NCBI GenBank assembly: GCA_013289765.1
Contig: JABCZI010000004.1
Coordinates: 62,001-126,000, forward strand
From: Acidobacteriota bacterium
GTDB lineage: Bacteria > Acidobacteriota > Terriglobia > Terriglobales > Acidobacteriaceae
Direction: 5' to 3'
Length of the DNA: 64,000 nt
A model generated the notes under the pieces. It made no database searches, was not told the DNA's origin, and saw only the letters and a list, made by a program, of their open reading frames with translations. Positions within the stretch are counted from its first letter, which is position 1. Every line of letters begins with the position of its first letter. The position numbers and the translations under genes were made by a program. Below are positions 25,470-35,047 of this stretch, piece after piece.

Positions 25470-28100
25470 CTACTCAAGTTCTAACACTTCGCCTCGCCCG
25501 TTATCCGGGATCGTGAGAGCCACTTTGTTTGGCGATGACTCGATCTTCGCGTCGGTGCTTTGACCATTCAGGCGGGCGGCGCGCTTGCGGGGCGTCCACC
25601 CGTAGACCTCAACGCGAATCTGCTGCCACCACGCCGGGTAAGAGCCCTTGTGTTCTCCGACGTAGAGGCGAAGACCGTCAGCGGTCGCCTCGCAGCGGAA
25701 ATCCATTCGAAGGCTGGCGCCCGACTTGTAGGCGTAGGTCTTGCCATCGTCGAGGTAGAGATGGCCGGTGCATGCGTCGCCGGAATAGACGCGCAGAGTG
25801 AGAGCGCCCTGGGGAATTTCATTGGTGCTTTGCATCAAGGGCGCGATGGGCAGAATTGCGCCGCCGCGAACAAAGACGGGCAGGGACGCAAGCTCCGGCT
25901 GAATCGAAATTGTGAGCGGCAATAGGTCGATGACGTTGGGAGGAGCGTTGGCGTCGCGAGCCACTGGCTTGGGTTTGGGTACGACTTGTCCTGTCCAGTA
26001 GTCGTACCAATTCGACGACGGGAACTCGACTGTGTAGTTATCTAGCTTGTCGGGATACGGCGGCGCAGCCACTAAGATATTCGGCCCGACAAGAAATTCC
26101 CCCGCTACCTGTCCGTCGATGTCGATGGGATGCCCGTCTTTGGTCGCGTCGGGAAATTCGAGGAATAGCGGCCGCTCAATCGGCATACCCGTGCGGGATG
26201 CTTCTTCGGCCAATGTATAGAGATAGGGCATCAGGCGATAGCGCTCCTCGATAAACCTTCTGCGAATGGCCTCCGGCTCGGGGCCCCCAACCCACGGTTC
26301 CTGATCGCCACTTCCTTTCTCCGTATGATCCCGGTCGATGGGCTGGAAGGCAGCGATCTCGAGCCATTTGGTGAGCAAGTCCTGTTGTGGTGTTCCGGCA
26401 AAGCCACCGACGTCGGCACCGGTTAACGCAAAGCCGCTGAGGCCAAGATTCTCAATCATCGGAGTTGTCAGCCGAAGATGATTCCAGGTGCTGCTGTTGT
26501 CGCCCGTCCAGGTGGCGGCATAGCGCTGCCCGCCGGAGTAGCTGGCGCGGGTCAGCACGAATGGCCGCAAATCCGGGTTGAGCTGCTGCAAGCCTTCGAA
26601 GGTAGCCCGTGAATTTTCCATGCCATACATGTTGTGAATCTCGGCATGGGCGGCGGTACGCTTGTTGAATCCGGGTTCGTGGATGCGGTGCACCACGTCT
26701 TCAGGCATGGTCTTGGTCGGAGAACTGAAGACGGAGGGCTCATTCATATCATTCCAGAAGCCGGCGACACCCTGGTGCGAGAAATCCTTGTAGAGTGAGC
26801 CCCACCACTTGCGAGTCTGCGCGCGGGTAAAGTCAGGAAAGACGCTGGGGCCCGGCCACACAATCCCGGTGTAGACACTGCCGTCGGGATTCTTTACAAA
26901 ATGGTCGCCCGCGGTTCCGCTGTCGTAAGGGGCGTAGCCGTGGTTCGGATAGTTGGCAATGTGGAGGTCGGTGATGGCGACAACGTGGAAATTCTTCGCG
27001 GCCAGCTGCGAGATCATCCCGGGAAAGTCAGGGAAACGGTCATGATCGACGGTGAAAGGACGGTTCTGCTGCTGGTAATCAATATCCAGGTAGATCGCGT
27101 CGGATGGAATTTGGTCGGCACGCAGGCGATCCGCAATTTCCAGCACGCGCGATTGCGACATGTAGCTGTAGCGGGATTGCTGAAATCCAAGGCTCCAGAG
27201 AGGCGGAAGTGACATGGTTCCAGTCAGCCACGCGTAGGTCTCAACAACATGCTTGGGAGTCGGTCCGTAAAAGACGTAGTAATCGAGGGGGCCACCTACC
27301 GCGCCGAACGAATACGTCCGGGGCAATTCTTTGCCGAAGTCGAAGCTGCTTCGCCAGGTGTTGTCGAGGAAGACTCCGAGCGCGTGGCCAGCGCGGAAGG
27401 CCATGAAGTAAGGAATGGTCTTATAAAGGGGATCGGTGGATTCCTGAAAACCGTAGGCATCGGTGTTCCACATGGAGAACGCCTGTTCGCGGCGATCGAG
27501 CGGGCCGGGCTTGTCTCCCAGCCCGAAGTAGTGCTCATCGAGGGGCATCGCTTTGTAGACGCGAAAAGCGGCGCCGTGAAATTCGACCGGACGTAAGTCT
27601 TCCTGGAGAACTTTTCCGTCGCGGTCGGCAATGGTTAATGCGAAGGTCTGCCGATTGATGGAGACGCGGAGAGCCTGCGTGCGGAAGCCAACTGTGGTCG
27701 GAGAATTGTCTGGGGTGACCGCGACGCTACTCTGCTTTGCTTCCTTGAGCACCGCCCACGAAGCGTCTTCTGGAAGTTCTTTGGAGCGCGACACGCGAAC
27801 GCGAACGACCTCGTCTCGCAGTGCGACGATTTGCATGCGAGCATCCCCATCCCGCGCTTCGATTCCATTCGGCAATGCTGAAAAAGATGTGAGGCGATTC
27901 AGTTGGACGGCGGGCGCGTCCACAGACCCGGTTTGGCCTTGCAGCGGGAAAGGCTTGGCGATCAAGCAGATAAGAATCAGTGAGAAAAGGACAAAGCGAG
28001 GGTAGGTTGTGCCATTCGTCTTTTCAAGAACAGCTGTGGCGCATCGGTCATGGATTCTCGGGGCATGGGTTGTAGGAGCTTGCATTACTGGAGCTTTCAT
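25470..28100 (-). CDS. glycoside hydrolase family 31 alpha-glucosidase, exported
   Basis: An 876-residue GH31 enzyme. After a signal peptide (FVLFSLILICLIAKPFPLQG) comes the N-terminal beta domain, then the (beta/alpha)8 barrel with the nucleophile in GFWNDMNEPSVF (Asp about residue 451) and the acid/base in TWTGDNSSTW (Asp about residue 532), then C-terminal beta domains. It hydrolyses terminal alpha-glucosidic or alpha-xylosidic bonds in the envelope or outside. I start at ATG 28100 (Met ahead of KAPVM); an upstream Met at 28133 is also possible. It stands alone; the exported protein gene at 28424 is divergent. Confidence 0.9.
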   Translation of the reverse strand: MKAPVMQAPTTHAPRIHDRCATAVLEKTNGTTYPRFVLFSLILICLIAKPFPLQGQTGSVDAPAVQLNRLTSFSALPNGIEARDGDARMQIVALRDEVVRVRVSRSKELPEDASWAVLKEAKQSSVAVTPDNSPTTVGFRTQALRVSINRQTFALTIADRDGKVLQEDLRPVEFHGAAFRVYKAMPLDEHYFGLGDKPGPLDRREQAFSMWNTDAYGFQESTDPLYKTIPYFMAFRAGHALGVFLDNTWRSSFDFGKELPRTYSFGAVGGPLDYYVFYGPTPKHVVETYAWLTGTMSLPPLWSLGFQQSRYSYMSQSRVLEIADRLRADQIPSDAIYLDIDYQQQNRPFTVDHDRFPDFPGMISQLAAKNFHVVAITDLHIANYPNHGYAPYDSGTAGDHFVKNPDGSVYTGIVWPGPSVFPDFTRAQTRKWWGSLYKDFSHQGVAGFWNDMNEPSVFSSPTKTMPEDVVHRIHEPGFNKRTAAHAEIHNMYGMENSRATFEGLQQLNPDLRPFVLTRASYSGGQRYAATWTGDNSSTWNHLRLTTPMIENLGLSGFALTGADVGGFAGTPQQDLLTKWLEIAAFQPIDRDHTEKGSGDQEPWVGGPEPEAIRRRFIEERYRLMPYLYTLAEEASRTGMPIERPLFLEFPDATKDGHPIDIDGQVAGEFLVGPNILVAAPPYPDKLDNYTVEFPSSNWYDYWTGQVVPKPKPVARDANAPPNVIDLLPLTISIQPELASLPVFVRGGAILPIAPLMQSTNEIPQGALTLRVYSGDACTGHLYLDDGKTYAYKSGASLRMDFRCEATADGLRLYVGEHKGSYPAWWQQIRVEVYGWTPRKRAARLNGQSTDAKIESSPNKVALTIPDNGRGEVLELE

Positions 28101-28247
28101 AGGCGAGTGTGACCATACGGCACGGCAAACCAATTATCAAGCATAGAGGATTGGGGCTGGGAGCTAGTCCCCCTTTAGTCTTTTGTTATCAATGAAAAAA
28201 GGCTCTGTCCTTTTTAGACGTACCAAGTGTCAGCAATCGTTGACATG

Positions 28248-28285
28248 TGTCGAAGGATGGCTTCGACATTTTTCGACACCATCCT
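28248..28285 (+). promoter_or_regulatory. two mutually exclusive hairpins in a leader region
   Basis: TGTCGAAG (28248-28255) pairs with CTTCGACA (28261-28268), with a five-base loop and a following T-run, which looks like a terminator. Alternatively AGGATGG (28254-28260) pairs with CCATCCT (28279-28285). The two cannot form together, since they share the AGGATGG segment. This resembles an attenuator or riboswitch expression platform about 140 bases upstream of the gene at 28424. The ligand, if any, is unknown. Confidence 0.4.
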
Positions 28286-28423
28286 CGCTCGATCTTCGCT
28301 TCTTTGATTGAACTCAGCAACTTACGAGACTGTCTCCAGAACACACCGCTTGGCCTGCCAGTTGCCTTGGCTAGTTTGGGTGCCAAGGGACTCCATTACT
28401 TAATCAAGGGGGGAACATTGGGA

Positions 28424-29467
28424 ATGAAGTGGCACGCCTTTGTCGTTCTTGCGGCTGCACTTATGCTCAGCCTTGGGGGACCGACGGCTTCCGCGGCGCA
28501 GGAGCAGCCGGCTGTGTTGCCTGACGCGCCCAGGCCGCAGCCGGGAATTATTGCCGGCACTGTAGTCGATGTGAATGGCGACGCCGTTCCCGGCGCCACT
28601 GTCGTTCTTCAAGGGCCTAGCCTGAGGAGTGCACGCACGATCGCGTCGAATAGCAACGGATTCTTTGAATTCAATGATGTCGAGCCAGGGACTCCCAGTC
28701 ACGTCAATATCACCGCCCAGGGATTCGCCAGCTGGACTTCGCCCGACGTTACTTTGAACCCGGGCCAGTACGTAATTCTGACCGTGAGCAGGCTCCGCGT
28801 GGCAAAGGCCGTGACCACGGTGACTGTGGGTTATTCCGCCGAGGAACTAGCCACCGAGCAGGTCAAGATCGAAGAGCATCAGCGCGTGTTCGGCATCATC
28901 CCTAATTTCTACGTGGCGTATGACCCGAACGCCGCACCGCTCACCACGAAGCTGAAGTTCCAGCTCGCTGCCAAGGTCTCGTTCGATCCCGTGACTTTCT
29001 TCGGGGTAGGGATTGTTGCCGCCGCCGGGCAGGCAGGCGACCACCCGAACTATCCGGAAGGATGGAAGGGGTATGGCGAGCGCTACGGCGCCGCCTATGC
29101 GAATGGCTTTACCGACATCATGATCGGCGGCGCGATTCTGCCGTCGCTTCTGCATCAGGATCCGCGGTACTTCTACCAGGGCACGGGGACAAATAAGTCT
29201 CGTGTTCTGCACGCCGTCTCCAGTCCATTCGTTTGCCGGGGGGACAACGGACAGACGCAGCCGAACTACTCGACCATCGGTGGCGATCTGGCGTCGGCTG
29301 CTCTTTCGAATACCTACTATCCGGCGTCGAATCGGGGGTTTGGGCTGTTCATTACGAACTTCCTGATTGGAACCGGGCAGCGAGCATCCGCCAACCTTGC
29401 GCAGGAATTCATTCTGCGGCGGATCACGTCCAAAGCCCGGAGTCAAAATAATAAGGACTCAAACTAA
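28424..29467 (+). CDS. exported protein with carboxypeptidase-regulatory-like domain
   Basis: A 347-residue exported protein. A signal peptide (AFVVLAAALMLSLGGPTASA) precedes a CarboxypepD_reg-type beta-sandwich (PGIIAGTVVDVNGDAVPGATVVLQG, SNGFFEFNDVEPG), then a conserved acidobacterial-type domain of unknown role ending in NLAQEFILRRIT. The TonB-receptor barrel that often follows this N-terminal domain is absent, so it may be a soluble or lipid-bound periplasmic protein. I start at the ATG that opens the leader; the frame could extend upstream to 28247. The hairpins at 28248-28285 lie in its possible leader. Confidence 0.7.
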   Translation: MKWHAFVVLAAALMLSLGGPTASAAQEQPAVLPDAPRPQPGIIAGTVVDVNGDAVPGATVVLQGPSLRSARTIASNSNGFFEFNDVEPGTPSHVNITAQGFASWTSPDVTLNPGQYVILTVSRLRVAKAVTTVTVGYSAEELATEQVKIEEHQRVFGIIPNFYVAYDPNAAPLTTKLKFQLAAKVSFDPVTFFGVGIVAAAGQAGDHPNYPEGWKGYGERYGAAYANGFTDIMIGGAILPSLLHQDPRYFYQGTGTNKSRVLHAVSSPFVCRGDNGQTQPNYSTIGGDLASAALSNTYYPASNRGFGLFITNFLIGTGQRASANLAQEFILRRITSKARSQNNKDSN

Positions 29468-29562
29468 GCGGCCCCGGACACAGTTGAAACACAGGCATTT
29501 TTTCTCGTGACAGCCTAAATCCGCCCACTCGCATCTACTATTCAAATCTTGAGGAGGTTTCT

Positions 29563-29907
29563 ATGTCTGAAGCTCCGCGAATTACCGTCCAAGAATTGAA
29601 AAAACGAATGGCTGCTGGAGAAGACTTCACCGTGATTGACGTACGCAATCCAAACGCTTGGGCAGAGGCGAACACGGTGATACCAGGCGCGATTCGATTG
29701 TCGTCGGATAAAATTGAAGAAAGCTTGTCTAAAATTCCCAAGAACAAACCCGTTGTAGCCTACTGCACTTGACCCGGCGAAGGATCTAGCGCCAGTTTGG
29801 CGCAGAAACTTCAGGAACGCGGATACAAGGCCTTTGCCCTTCGGGGCGGATTCGATGCATGGAAGAGTGCCGGGTATCCGGTTGAGCCCAAGCGACAGGC
29901 GGCGTAG
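29563..29907 (+). CDS. putative selenocysteine-containing rhodanese
   Basis: A 114-codon frame with a good ribosome binding site (GAGGAGG, six bases before the ATG). It reads a rhodanese domain up to VVAYCT, meets an in-frame TGA at 29770-29772 (codon 70), then continues PGEGSSASLAQKLQERGYKA, followed by ALRGGFDAWKSAGYPVEPKR, to a TAG at 29907. The downstream part is the conserved rhodanese C-terminal half, and homologues in this family typically have Cys at the TGA position (YCxCPGE). A hairpin 22 bases past the TGA fits a bacterial SECIS: stem GCGCCA/TGGCGC (29789-29794 and 29798-29803), loop GTT with a first-position G, and a lower TCT/AGA and GAAG/CTTC stem. No SelA, SelB or tRNA-Sec genes are in the window, so this is an inference; a nonsense mutation is the alternative. 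Confidence 0.72.
29773..29812 (+). promoter_or_regulatory. SECIS-like hairpin downstream of the in-frame TGA
   Basis: The stem is GCGCCA (29789-29794) with TGGCGC (29798-29803), three-base loop GTT starting with G. A second helix TCT/AGA follows, with a bulged A at 29788, then GAAG (29779-29782) pairs with CTTC (29809-29812). Loop position, about 22 bases past the TGA, and the G at the loop start match the known bacterial SECIS rule (loop 16-37 bases after UGA, G in the first two loop positions). The hairpin lies inside the coding frame. Confidence 0.65.
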
Positions 29908-29950
29908 CGGACGCTTGCGGTGAGTTTTATTTCAGGAATATCGGGAAGAT

Positions 29951-31087
29951 TCAATCCCCGAACTGGGGAACCGGCCTGTTCGCCGTCCGGGTGGTGGGTG
30001 CAGCGGACAGCTTCCGGGAAAAGATCTTCGCGGTCAGAAACATTCCTGACAGAGCGATGGTCACCAATGCCGCTTGCTGCCAGCCGTTGACCCTGGGAGC
30101 GTCTCCCATGATGGCGAGTCCGATGAAGCAGAACAACAAATGGGCGCAGAAGACTTGCAAGGAGGCCTGGCCCATAATCACCAGAGGCCGGATCGCCAGG
30201 GGCTTGATCAGGGATTGAAAGTGAATCAGCAAAGCCGCGACCGCGGCGAAATTGATCAGCCGTATGCCGCCTAGATGCCACTTGTCGAAAGAAATCTCGA
30301 AGCTTCCAAGTTCGATGCCGTGTCCCACCGAATAGCGTAGTACGAAGAGCACGGGCACGATGATGAGTGCGGGAACGAGCGCGCGTCTCGACCAGTTCGC
30401 AGCCGGCAAAGTGTCCTGGGCCCAGCGCGTGCCGCAAAAGAGGCCGAGGATCCACATAAATTGCCAGGCGAACAAGTCGAAGGAACCGGTGGCGTTCAGG
30501 GGAATATGCAGGCCGAAGACGCGGGTGCAGAAATCGTAGGCTGCCTGCCGGAGTCCGAACTGCGCCAGCAACCAGAGCGTGAAGCCTCCGCCGAGAATCA
30601 GCTTCCATCCGATTTTTCTTGCCAGCAACAAGGCTATTGGCGTGACCAGGAGAAACGTTACGTACATCGGCAGAATGTCCAATAGCGGTGGACGGTAGAG
30701 CAACAGTGCGGCGTCGATGGGAGCTTGCCTGGGAGCTGCGAAGTAGAAATCGAGCAAGTTGTGTAATCCCGGGCGATTGCCTCCGGCAACGAGTAGGGGC
30801 ACCCCTAAAAACGCTACGCCCAGCAGCACGACATGGTAGAGGTAGAGTCGCAAGGTTCGAGTCCACAACTGGCTGACCATGGCGCGATTGCCTTGCCGCT
30901 CGGACACCTTGAAATAAATGCGTCCGGTAAACAGCGCGGAGAGGAAAATGAAGCCCTCCGCGCCAGACACGAATCCGAAGGGCTGATTGAAGTACGTGCT
31001 CAGGATCGTGGGCAGATGCGTGAAGGTGATCCACACCAGCATCAGGCCCCGTGCCGCGTCGATTTCGACTCGCCTCTCCACTACCAT
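29951..31087 (-). CDS. OpgC-like multi-pass membrane protein
   Basis: A 378-residue protein with about ten hydrophobic segments. It opens with VEIDAARGLMLVWITFTHLP, and the middle contains FGFVSGAEGFIFLSALFTG and ALLLYRPPLLDILPMYVTFLL, features of the OpgC-type acyltransferase family that adds succinyl groups to periplasmic glucans. No glucan synthase genes are adjacent, so the substrate is unknown. It is convergent with the rhodanese gene; the stops are 43 bases apart. Confidence 0.72.
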   Translation of the reverse strand: MVVERRVEIDAARGLMLVWITFTHLPTILSTYFNQPFGFVSGAEGFIFLSALFTGRIYFKVSERQGNRAMVSQLWTRTLRLYLYHVVLLGVAFLGVPLLVAGGNRPGLHNLLDFYFAAPRQAPIDAALLLYRPPLLDILPMYVTFLLVTPIALLLARKIGWKLILGGGFTLWLLAQFGLRQAAYDFCTRVFGLHIPLNATGSFDLFAWQFMWILGLFCGTRWAQDTLPAANWSRRALVPALIIVPVLFVLRYSVGHGIELGSFEISFDKWHLGGIRLINFAAVAALLIHFQSLIKPLAIRPLVIMGQASLQVFCAHLLFCFIGLAIMGDAPRVNGWQQAALVTIALSGMFLTAKIFSRKLSAAPTTRTANRPVPQFGD

Positions 31088-31190
31088 TCAGATGTAGATT
31101 TTCCGGTGGGGTTGCAGGCAACCGGGGATGTTTACCTTACTAGACGGAAACTTTACAACTCAGTAACTTCGCGGGGGATGGGTGAACGGC

Positions 31191-31508
31191 CTATCCCGCA
31201 AGGGGCTGTTGGGCCGCGAGCACCGGTTTCAGTTCCGGCTCCGAGGGAACGATGATCCACGCGAGCAGGTAGGTGGCGATGCCTGGGCAAACTCCGGTAG
31301 CGAGCGTCAGGAAAATACAAAGAATACGCACAAGGGTCACGTCGAGATCGTAATAATGGGCCAGTCCGGCACAGACGCCCGCGATCTTCTTCTCGGCGCG
31401 GGGGCGCATTAGTCTCTTCGGCGCAGCCGCGAAACCGACTACGTTGCCGCAGTAGGAGCAGAATCGGACGTCCTCAGCGATGGCTTTGCCGCAGGCGTTG
31501 CAGTACAT
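31191..31508 (-). CDS. PspC domain protein with N-terminal zinc ribbon
   Basis: The 105-residue product begins with a CNAC...CSYC zinc ribbon (residues 3-21) and continues with a PspC domain: KKIAGVCAGLAHYYDLDVTLVRILCIFLTL and TYLLAWIIVPSEP, with one membrane segment. PspC proteins belong to phage-shock-like envelope stress responses. The zinc ribbon fusion is a known variant in soil bacteria. It stands alone between the OpgC-like gene and the ilv operon. Confidence 0.8.
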   Translation of the reverse strand: MYCNACGKAIAEDVRFCSYCGNVVGFAAAPKRLMRPRAEKKIAGVCAGLAHYYDLDVTLVRILCIFLTLATGVCPGIATYLLAWIIVPSEPELKPVLAAQQPLAG

Positions 31509-31695
31509 GGTGGCCTCCTTCTCTCTTAATCTTTAGGTACGAGGATTGCGAGCAAAATGTTCACATCAGGGCTGAAAGGCTTGCATCAGGCCGTCCCTTT
31601 CGGCGATTCGGTCCGCGTTCCCGATGGCTATTTTGGACACAGGCTGTTGGTTAAGTCTCTAAGGAGACTGTCTTTACCAGGTCCAAAGTTCTTTC

Positions 31696-31748
31696 TTGAC
31701 ACGGAAATACGCTTCCGATAACATCACTATACCGACCGACCGGTCGGT
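31696..31748 (+). promoter_or_regulatory. ilv operon promoter with a palindromic operator at the start site
   Basis: A near-consensus promoter is visible: TTGACA (31696-31701), a 17-base spacer and TAACAT (31719-31724). About ten bases further is a perfect 14-base palindrome ACCGACCGGTCGGT (31735-31748), where a repressor would cover the transcription start. The GC-rich fully symmetric form is typical of TetR-family operators; the regulator is not identified. Confidence 0.75.
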
Positions 31749-31795
31749 TCGCTACACCCTTATATCCGTACTGCTACTAAAAAGGAGCTTCCCCA

Positions 31796-32851
31796 GTGGC
31801 CGCCACAATTTTCTACGAGCACGATGCTAATCCCAACGCCCTGAAGGGCAAAACCATCGCCATTCTGGGCTACGGCAGCCAGGGACATGCGCAGGCGCAG
31901 AATTTGCGCGACAGCGGCTGTAAGGTAATCGTCGGCCTTGAGCCGACGCGGACCAGCGCGCAGCAGGCTCGCGCCGACGGCATGGTGGTGGTAGCGCCAG
32001 ATGAGGCCGCCAAGCGCGCCGACTGGATTCACATGCTCACGCCCGATGAAACCCAGGCGGAGGTCTACGAGCAGTACGTCAAGCCGTATCTGCATCCCGG
32101 CAAAATTCTCGGCTTCTCGCACGGCTTCAGCATTCATTTCAAGACGATCGTCCCGCCGACCGATGTTGACGTGGTGATGATCGCTCCGAAAAGTCCCGGC
32201 CACCTGCTGCGACGCGTGTATAGCGAAGGGCGCGGAGTGCCGTCGCTAATCGCCATCAGCCAGGATGCAAGCAAGCGCGCGCATGAATTCGCGCTGGCCT
32301 ACGCGCACGGCATTGGCTCAACCCGCGCCGGCGTTCTGCAAACTACATTCAAGGAAGAAACAGAGAGCGATCTTTTCGGCGAGCAGGCCGTGCTGTGCGG
32401 CGGTCTGACGTCGCTGATCAAGAAGGGATTCGAGACGCTGGTCGAAGCCGGCTACGCGCCGGAGATCGCTTACTTCGAGTGCCTGCACGAGATGAAGCTG
32501 ATCGTTGATCTCATCTACGAAGGCGGCCTCTCGCGCATGCGGTACTCGATTTCGAATACGGCTGAGTACGGTGACCTGACGCGCGGCGAAAAGGTTGTCG
32601 GCGATACAACGCGCGCTGCGATGAAAAAAACTCTCTCCGACATTCAGGATGGAACTTTCGCACGCGAGTGGATCAAGGAAAACAAAGACGGCGGCCACAA
32701 CTTCAACGAGCTGCGCAAAAAAGAGCAGCAGCATCCGATTGAGATTATCGGAGCGCAGTTGCGCGGCATGATGAGCTGGCTGCCGGGAAAAGATGCGAAG
32801 AAACCTGCAGAGGCCAAGAAGCCCGAGCCTGAACAGGTCGTGAATGCTTAA
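31796..32851 (+). CDS. ilvC: ketol-acid reductoisomerase (NADP+)
   Basis: The 351-residue enzyme starts at a GTG with a ribosome binding site AAGGAG eight bases before it. The N-terminal Rossmann domain has [16 protein letters not shown] for NADPH binding; the C-terminal helical domain has the metal-binding carboxylates in [14 protein letters not shown] and the [18 protein letters not shown] segment. It converts acetolactate or acetohydroxybutyrate to the dihydroxy acid in branched-chain amino acid synthesis. A Lys/Pro/Glu-rich tail is an addition. It is first in the operon and overlaps ilvB by eight bases. Confidence 0.95.
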   Translation: MAATIFYEHDANPNALKGKTIAILGYGSQGHAQAQNLRDSGCKVIVGLEPTRTSAQQARADGMVVVAPDEAAKRADWIHMLTPDETQAEVYEQYVKPYLHPGKILGFSHGFSIHFKTIVPPTDVDVVMIAPKSPGHLLRRVYSEGRGVPSLIAISQDASKRAHEFALAYAHGIGSTRAGVLQTTFKEETESDLFGEQAVLCGGLTSLIKKGFETLVEAGYAPEIAYFECLHEMKLIVDLIYEGGLSRMRYSISNTAEYGDLTRGEKVVGDTTRAAMKKTLSDIQDGTFAREWIKENKDGGHNFNELRKKEQQHPIEIIGAQLRGMMSWLPGKDAKKPAEAKKPEPEQVVNA

Positions 32852-34544
32852 GGGAGCCGAAATCGTTCTGCGGTGCGTCCGTGCCGAAGGGGTCGACCTG
32901 GTTTTCGGTTATCCCGGGGGCGCGATCATGCCGTTGTACGACGCTTTGGAAGGCAGCGGCGTGCGGCACATTCTGACGCGGCACGAGCAGGGCGCGGTGT
33001 TTGCGGCAGAAGGCTACGCGCGCGTGACGGGAAAAGTTGGCGTTGCTATGGCTACCAGCGGGCCAGGCGCGACCAATCTGGTTACGGGCATCGCCGACGC
33101 AAAGATGGATTCCGTTCCTCTGGTTTGCATCACTGGACAAGTTCGCACCGCGATGATCGGCACCGACGCGTTTCAGGAGACCGACGTTTTCGGCGTGACC
33201 CTTTCGCTGACCAAGTGGAGTCGGCTGGTCCGCACGATTGATGAAATTCCTGACGTGATCGCCGAAGGCTTCCACTGGGCCCGCAGTGGGCGGCCGGGGC
33301 CGGTGGTCATCGACATTCCTACGGACATACTGAAGGCAAAGAAAGAATTCTCCGGCCCCGCAAAATTCACTCCGCACGCGCGGCCTGCCGATGCGCAAGC
33401 CGAAGGCGCGTTCAGCGACACAATTGTCGCCTTGTTGCAACGAGCTGCTCGACCAGTGGCGTTGGTGGGTGCTGGCGCAAAACTTTCGGGAGCGATTCCG
33501 GAACTTCGGCGCTTGCTCGACCATTTAAATATTCCGACGTTCGCTACGGTGCACGGGTTAGGCGCCGTTCCGCCTCAGTCACCGTATTACCTTGGCATGG
33601 TTGGGATGCATGGCACGCGCGCCGCTAATACCGCGCTGCACGAGACTGATTTGCTGATGGTTTTCGGTGCGCGACTCGACGATCGCGTGACGGGCGAGCC
33701 TACCCGCTTCGCGCCTCATGCCAAAATCGTCCACTTTGAAATCGATCCCGCGCAACTCGATCGTGTGCGCGCTTGCGAGGTGCCAGTAATCGGAAATCTC
33801 GCGGACACGATTCCGGCGTTTCATGCGGAATTGCGTCAGGCTTCCCTGCCCGACTGGAGCGCGTGGCGCGGCGTCGCCTGCGGGCCAGAACGTGCCGAGC
33901 TTGATCCGCGCGGACTGGCGCAGCCGACGATCCGTTTTCTTGACGAACTTTTCAGCCGCCTTCCGGAAAACAGCGTCGTCATCGCCGACGTGGGTCAACA
34001 CCAAATGTGGGCGGCGCAGCGTTATCGCTCATCTTCACCACGCGGCTTCATTACTTCGGGCGGCTTGGGAGCGATGGGTTTCGCTCTGCCCGCCGCTGTC
34101 GGCGTGCAACTGGCCAAGCCTGAGACGTGCGTGCTGTGCGTTTCCGGAGATGGCGGCTTTCAGATGAACATCCAGGAACTCGCCACCGTACATCGCCTGG
34201 GCCTGCCTATAAAAATGGTGATCGTCGATAACAAATATCTCGGGATGGTGCGGCAGTGGCAGCAACTTTTCTACCAACGCAACTATTCCGAAACAGATTT
34301 AAGGGACAATCCGGATTTCGTCGAGATCGCGAAAGCTTACAAGATTCATGGATGGCGCCTGAACGAGGCTGCCATGGCTGAGTTTCCGGTATCGGCCGAG
34401 ACGGGAGATCTTATCGAGAACTTCCTGCGCTCGCCGAATGCAGAATTACTGGTATTTGATTGCGCTCCCGAAGCGAACGTTTACCCCATGGTTCCGGCGG
34501 GAGCGGCGCTTTCGGAGATGGTTTACGAAGACGAATCGACTTAA
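32844..34544 (+). CDS. ilvB: acetolactate synthase, large (catalytic) subunit
   Basis: A 566-residue ThDP-dependent enzyme. Near the N-terminus is the catalytic Glu in [20 protein letters not shown], the middle domain has [23 protein letters not shown] sequence, and the ThDP motif [21 protein letters not shown] continues to [13 protein letters not shown], giving the GDG-to-N diphosphate binding pattern. It forms acetolactate from two pyruvates or acetohydroxybutyrate from pyruvate and 2-ketobutyrate. It overlaps ilvC at its start and is followed 13 bases later by the regulatory subunit gene. Confidence 0.95.
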   Translation: MLKGAEIVLRCVRAEGVDLVFGYPGGAIMPLYDALEGSGVRHILTRHEQGAVFAAEGYARVTGKVGVAMATSGPGATNLVTGIADAKMDSVPLVCITGQVRTAMIGTDAFQETDVFGVTLSLTKWSRLVRTIDEIPDVIAEGFHWARSGRPGPVVIDIPTDILKAKKEFSGPAKFTPHARPADAQAEGAFSDTIVALLQRAARPVALVGAGAKLSGAIPELRRLLDHLNIPTFATVHGLGAVPPQSPYYLGMVGMHGTRAANTALHETDLLMVFGARLDDRVTGEPTRFAPHAKIVHFEIDPAQLDRVRACEVPVIGNLADTIPAFHAELRQASLPDWSAWRGVACGPERAELDPRGLAQPTIRFLDELFSRLPENSVVIADVGQHQMWAAQRYRSSSPRGFITSGGLGAMGFALPAAVGVQLAKPETCVLCVSGDGGFQMNIQELATVHRLGLPIKMVIVDNKYLGMVRQWQQLFYQRNYSETDLRDNPDFVEIAKAYKIHGWRLNEAAMAEFPVSAETGDLIENFLRSPNAELLVFDCAPEANVYPMVPAGAALSEMVYEDEST

Positions 34545-34557
34545 GGGAGCAAGAACT

Positions 34558-34872
34558 ATGCAAATCTTTCATATCCGTTATCGCAATGCACAGGGCGCGC
34601 TGATGCGCATTCTCAACGCGGCTTCGCGCCGGGGTCTCGATCTTACGTCGGTGCACGCCGAAGCTGCCGAGCAGGATCACGCCGTCACCTTGTTGCTGGA
34701 AGTCAACCAGAAGCAGATCGGCCAACTTTATCGCGAGTGGTACGGGATCGTGGATGTGACTGACGTACGGTCGAGCGCGGCTTTCCGCGATCACGAAGAA
34801 GCAGCATGGGCGCCCCATCCGCCGACTTCACAAACCGCCGCACAAACTTCGGCACGCGCCGCGTTGGCATAA
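34558..34872 (+). CDS. ilvN: acetolactate synthase small (regulatory) subunit, short ACT form
   Basis: The 104-residue product is a single ACT domain: MQIFHIRYRNAQGALMRILN, AASRRGLDLTSVHAEAA and HAVTLLLEVNQKQIGQLYR, then a short variable tail. Its shortness resembles the IlvM-type subunit more than the two-domain IlvH. It should bind the large subunit and sense branched-chain end products. I start it at the ATG at 34558, where the domain begins and a ribosome binding site (AAGGGAG) precedes; it lies directly after ilvB and before ilvD. Confidence 0.85.
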   Translation: MQIFHIRYRNAQGALMRILNAASRRGLDLTSVHAEAAEQDHAVTLLLEVNQKQIGQLYREWYGIVDVTDVRSSAAFRDHEEAAWAPHPPTSQTAAQTSARAALA

Positions 34873-35047
34873 ATTTGGATTCGTGCTGGGCAAATGTCAG
34901 CAAGCATGAACGCTACCTGGGTAAGCGTCATGCTAATTGGGAACCTGCAGTTGGAATGCGGCCTCCTGACCAAATTCAGCCGCGGGTTTCCGTTTTTCGT
35001 GTTCGAACGATCTGCTTGCAATTTCATCTCTGTTGTAACCTTCCTCC

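Noticed and set aside
29811-31121. A 436-codon minus-strand frame longer than the OpgC-like gene
   Set aside because: It is Arg/His/Ser-rich without domain features and runs in another frame over the OpgC-like gene, which has clear membrane helices and family motifs.
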